5,226 bases of DNA from assembly GCA_946415665.1 (NCBI GenBank), contig CAMKTI010000122.1, positions 1 to 5,226 on the forward strand, in the 5' to 3' direction. This DNA comes from an uncultured Clostridia bacterium (lineage in GTDB: Bacteria > Bacillota > Clostridia > Lachnospirales > CAMVHY01). Below, one piece after another: positions 4,166-5,226 of this stretch. The notes under the pieces are model-generated. The model was not told where the DNA came from. It saw only the letters and a list, made by a program, of their open reading frames with translations, and made no database searches. The position numbers and the translations under genes are program-made. Each line of letters begins with the position of its first letter. The first letter of the stretch is position 1.

Positions 4166-5226
4166 GTGTTCGGTAACGTTAGTAACGCAAACAAAGAATA
4201 CACGTGGGGAACAAAATTAAAATTGTTTTTAAAATGGGCTGGGTTAATTTTTTTTGGATTTTTGAGTGGCGCTTGTTTTTTAGCTGCGTTGGTTGTGGCG
4301 ATTAGTTTTTGGTTTTTACTTTTCGGATATCCTTTGAATGTACTGATTCCGTTTCTTCAATTTTTGGCACCAGTGTTAACATCTTATTTATGGACATTGT
4401 TGGGCCCTATTATACCATTTGCTATTTGTGCGGTTTTTGCTTTTATCACCTATAAAATTTATAAATTGGAGATAAAAAAAGAATTTGTAGAAGATGTTCA
4501 GTTAATAAAAAACGAAGAAAATAAAAAGAAAGAAGACGATAAAGATAAAAAGAAAAAAATAAAAGGAGAAATCAACAATATCAACAACGAAATCAAAGAA
4601 GAAGAAAAAAACGAAAACAAAAAGGAAGAAAAGAAAGAAGAAAAGAAAGATGACAAAATCAACGGCAACAAAAAAGACAAAGAAAAAGAAGAAAACAACA
4701 ACGAAATCAAAACCATCAACGACAACGAAAAGAACGATGAGATGTTTAATTCCGCAGGAAACAACAAAAACAACAACAATATCAACATCAACATCATCGA
4801 AAAGAAAGGCAACGACATCAACAACGACTACAAAGGAAAAGAAAAAAACAATGTCATCAACAACAAAGAAAACGACAAAAAAGGAAATGAGATCAACAAC
4901 AACAACAACATTGAAAAGAAAGAAGAAATAGAAAATGGAGAAAATAAAGTAGAAGAAGAAGAGATTGACGAAAATAACTCTTTAGATAATTCTTTCACTG
5001 TTGGTAACAATAATCTTTCTATATTATCCGCAATAAATTTATCAGATAACTCATTTGATGACGCACATTCAGAAGGAGGAGATCCAATAACAAAAGGAAA
5101 TAGCTTAATCGGGGACCTAAAAACTTACTTCAATTACGGCGAACTGCCAAACAAAGACAGTAGCCATATAAACATCAACAACGAAAAAGAAAAAGACAAC
5201 GATATCAACAACGACATCAACAACGA
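4166..5226 (+). CDS. Membrane protein with long low-complexity Lys/Glu/Asn/Ile tail, 3' end beyond window
   Basis: At least 353 aa, open at the right edge. It starts at GTG behind GAGGAGG. Residues 1-23 are polar. About 25-53, 57-75 and 79-96 are hydrophobic, giving two or three membrane helices. From about residue 97 the chain is charged. Residues 115-271 are almost entirely K, E, N, I and D, with KKEE repeats near 152-162 and many INN, DINN and EINN units. Residues 272-334 form a normal-complexity insert (SLDNSFTVGN to DSSH), perhaps a folded element. DINN repeats then resume (5201 onward) and run to the edge. The repeats prefer AAC and ATC, unlike the AT-biased codons elsewhere, which fits expansion of an ATCAACAAC unit. 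No family is recognised. The layout suggests an inner-membrane anchor with a long extended or disordered arm, or a membrane protein with a repeat surface domain. Low-complexity repeats hinder homology-based assignment. Confidence 0.88.
   Translation, partial: MFGNVSNANKEYTWGTKLKLFLKWAGLIFFGFLSGACFLAALVVAISFWFLLFGYPLNVLIPFLQFLAPVLTSYLWTLLGPIIPFAICAVFAFITYKIYKLEIKKEFVEDVQLIKNEENKKKEDDKDKKKKIKGEINNINNEIKEEEKNENKKEEKKEEKKDDKINGNKKDKEKEENNNEIKTINDNEKNDEMFNSAGNNKNNNNININIIEKKGNDINNDYKGKEKNNVINNKENDKKGNEINNNNNIEKKEEIENGENKVEEEEIDENNSLDNSFTVGNNNLSILSAINLSDNSFDDAHSEGGDPITKGNSLIGDLKTYFNYGELPNKDSSHININNEKEKDNDINNDINN
4508..4978 (+). repeat. T-poor, purine-rich low-complexity coding repeat
   Basis: For about 470 bases the plus strand is mostly A and G with C, and T is scarce. 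Recurrent units are GAA-GAA-AAG-AAA (encoding EEKK) and ATC-AAC-AAC-GAA/GAC (encoding INNE or INND). The opposite strand shows long Ser/Leu/Phe frames only because of this composition. They carry no start signals and are not genes. Confidence 0.85.
5201..5226 (+). repeat. 12-bp tandem repeat (DINN) continuing past the edge
   Basis: GATATCAACAAC and GACATCAACAAC are two perfect-length 12-bp units, and a third begins at 5225. Related ATCAACAAC units occur at 5173 and several times in 4579-4900. Unit length is a multiple of three, so copy number can change without frameshift. Confidence 0.8.

Noticed and set aside
4181..4191. AGTAACGCAAA shared between the plus gene's 5' end (SNAN residues) and the membrane-module repeat at 1693-1703 and 1876-1886
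   Set aside because: Only 11 bp and four residues match and neighbouring sequence diverges, so common origin is not supported without more family members.
4650..4931. Plus-strand Thr/Lys-rich frame
   Set aside because: It is an alternative reading of the repeat tail of the 4166 gene and has no initiation signals.
4498..5010. Long minus-strand Ser/Leu/Phe-rich frames opposite the plus gene
   Set aside because: They are the complement of the T-poor Lys/Glu/Asn repeat. They have no ribosome sites and homopolymer-like composition, and the plus frame has start, promoter and ribosome site.

Overview
The window comes from a very AT-rich bacterium using the standard genetic code. Tryptophan is encoded by TGG throughout the long frames, none of which contains an in-frame TGA. 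Initiation is bacterial: Shine-Dalgarno sequences precede the starts, one gene must start at GTG behind a perfect GAGGAGG, two genes abut as TAA-ATG, and there are sigma70-type promoters (TTGACA-17-TACAAT and TTGAAA-17-TAGAAT) and a clean intrinsic terminator. A eukaryotic-type F-box in one product, Cys-rich membrane anchors and a very long low-complexity Lys/Glu/Asn protein point to a host-associated or intracellular lifestyle. The lineage cannot be fixed from this window. Intracellular groups with many F-box proteins, such as Dependentiae-like bacteria, are one possibility.

Layout. Positions 1-123 (minus) hold the first codons of a family-4-type glycosyltransferase that runs off the left edge. 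Positions 169-200 are an intrinsic terminator for the operon to its right. Positions 198-3455 (minus) are a two-gene operon: an F-box protein of 688 aa, then a 396 aa protein whose ATG directly follows the first gene's stop codon. A good promoter lies at 3498-3526. Positions 3533-3775 (minus) are a small predicted two-helix membrane protein. Positions 3776-4165 are a divergent intergenic region with a near-consensus rightward promoter and a 10-bp inverted repeat that would enclose the first ~69 nt of the transcript. From 4166 to the right edge (plus) runs an open-ended gene. It encodes an N-terminal membrane domain followed by a very long Lys/Glu/Asn/Ile repeat tail, and it is still open at the window end.

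The most unusual feature is a 61-residue, two-helix C-terminal membrane module shared by both operon proteins. It occurs once in the 396 aa protein and twice in tandem in the F-box protein. At DNA level the last copy in the F-box gene is a mosaic. One part is identical over 118 bp to the adjacent tandem copy. The other part is identical over 58 bp to the copy in the downstream gene. This is a signature of recent duplication plus gene conversion. Each terminal copy is followed by a juxtamembrane cysteine cluster. My inference is that the two operon proteins are co-expressed, membrane-anchored, host-directed proteins, one able to recruit host SCF ubiquitin-ligase machinery; this is untested. Both soluble regions also carry faint resemblance to the OGFr-type conserved region, which profile comparison could test.
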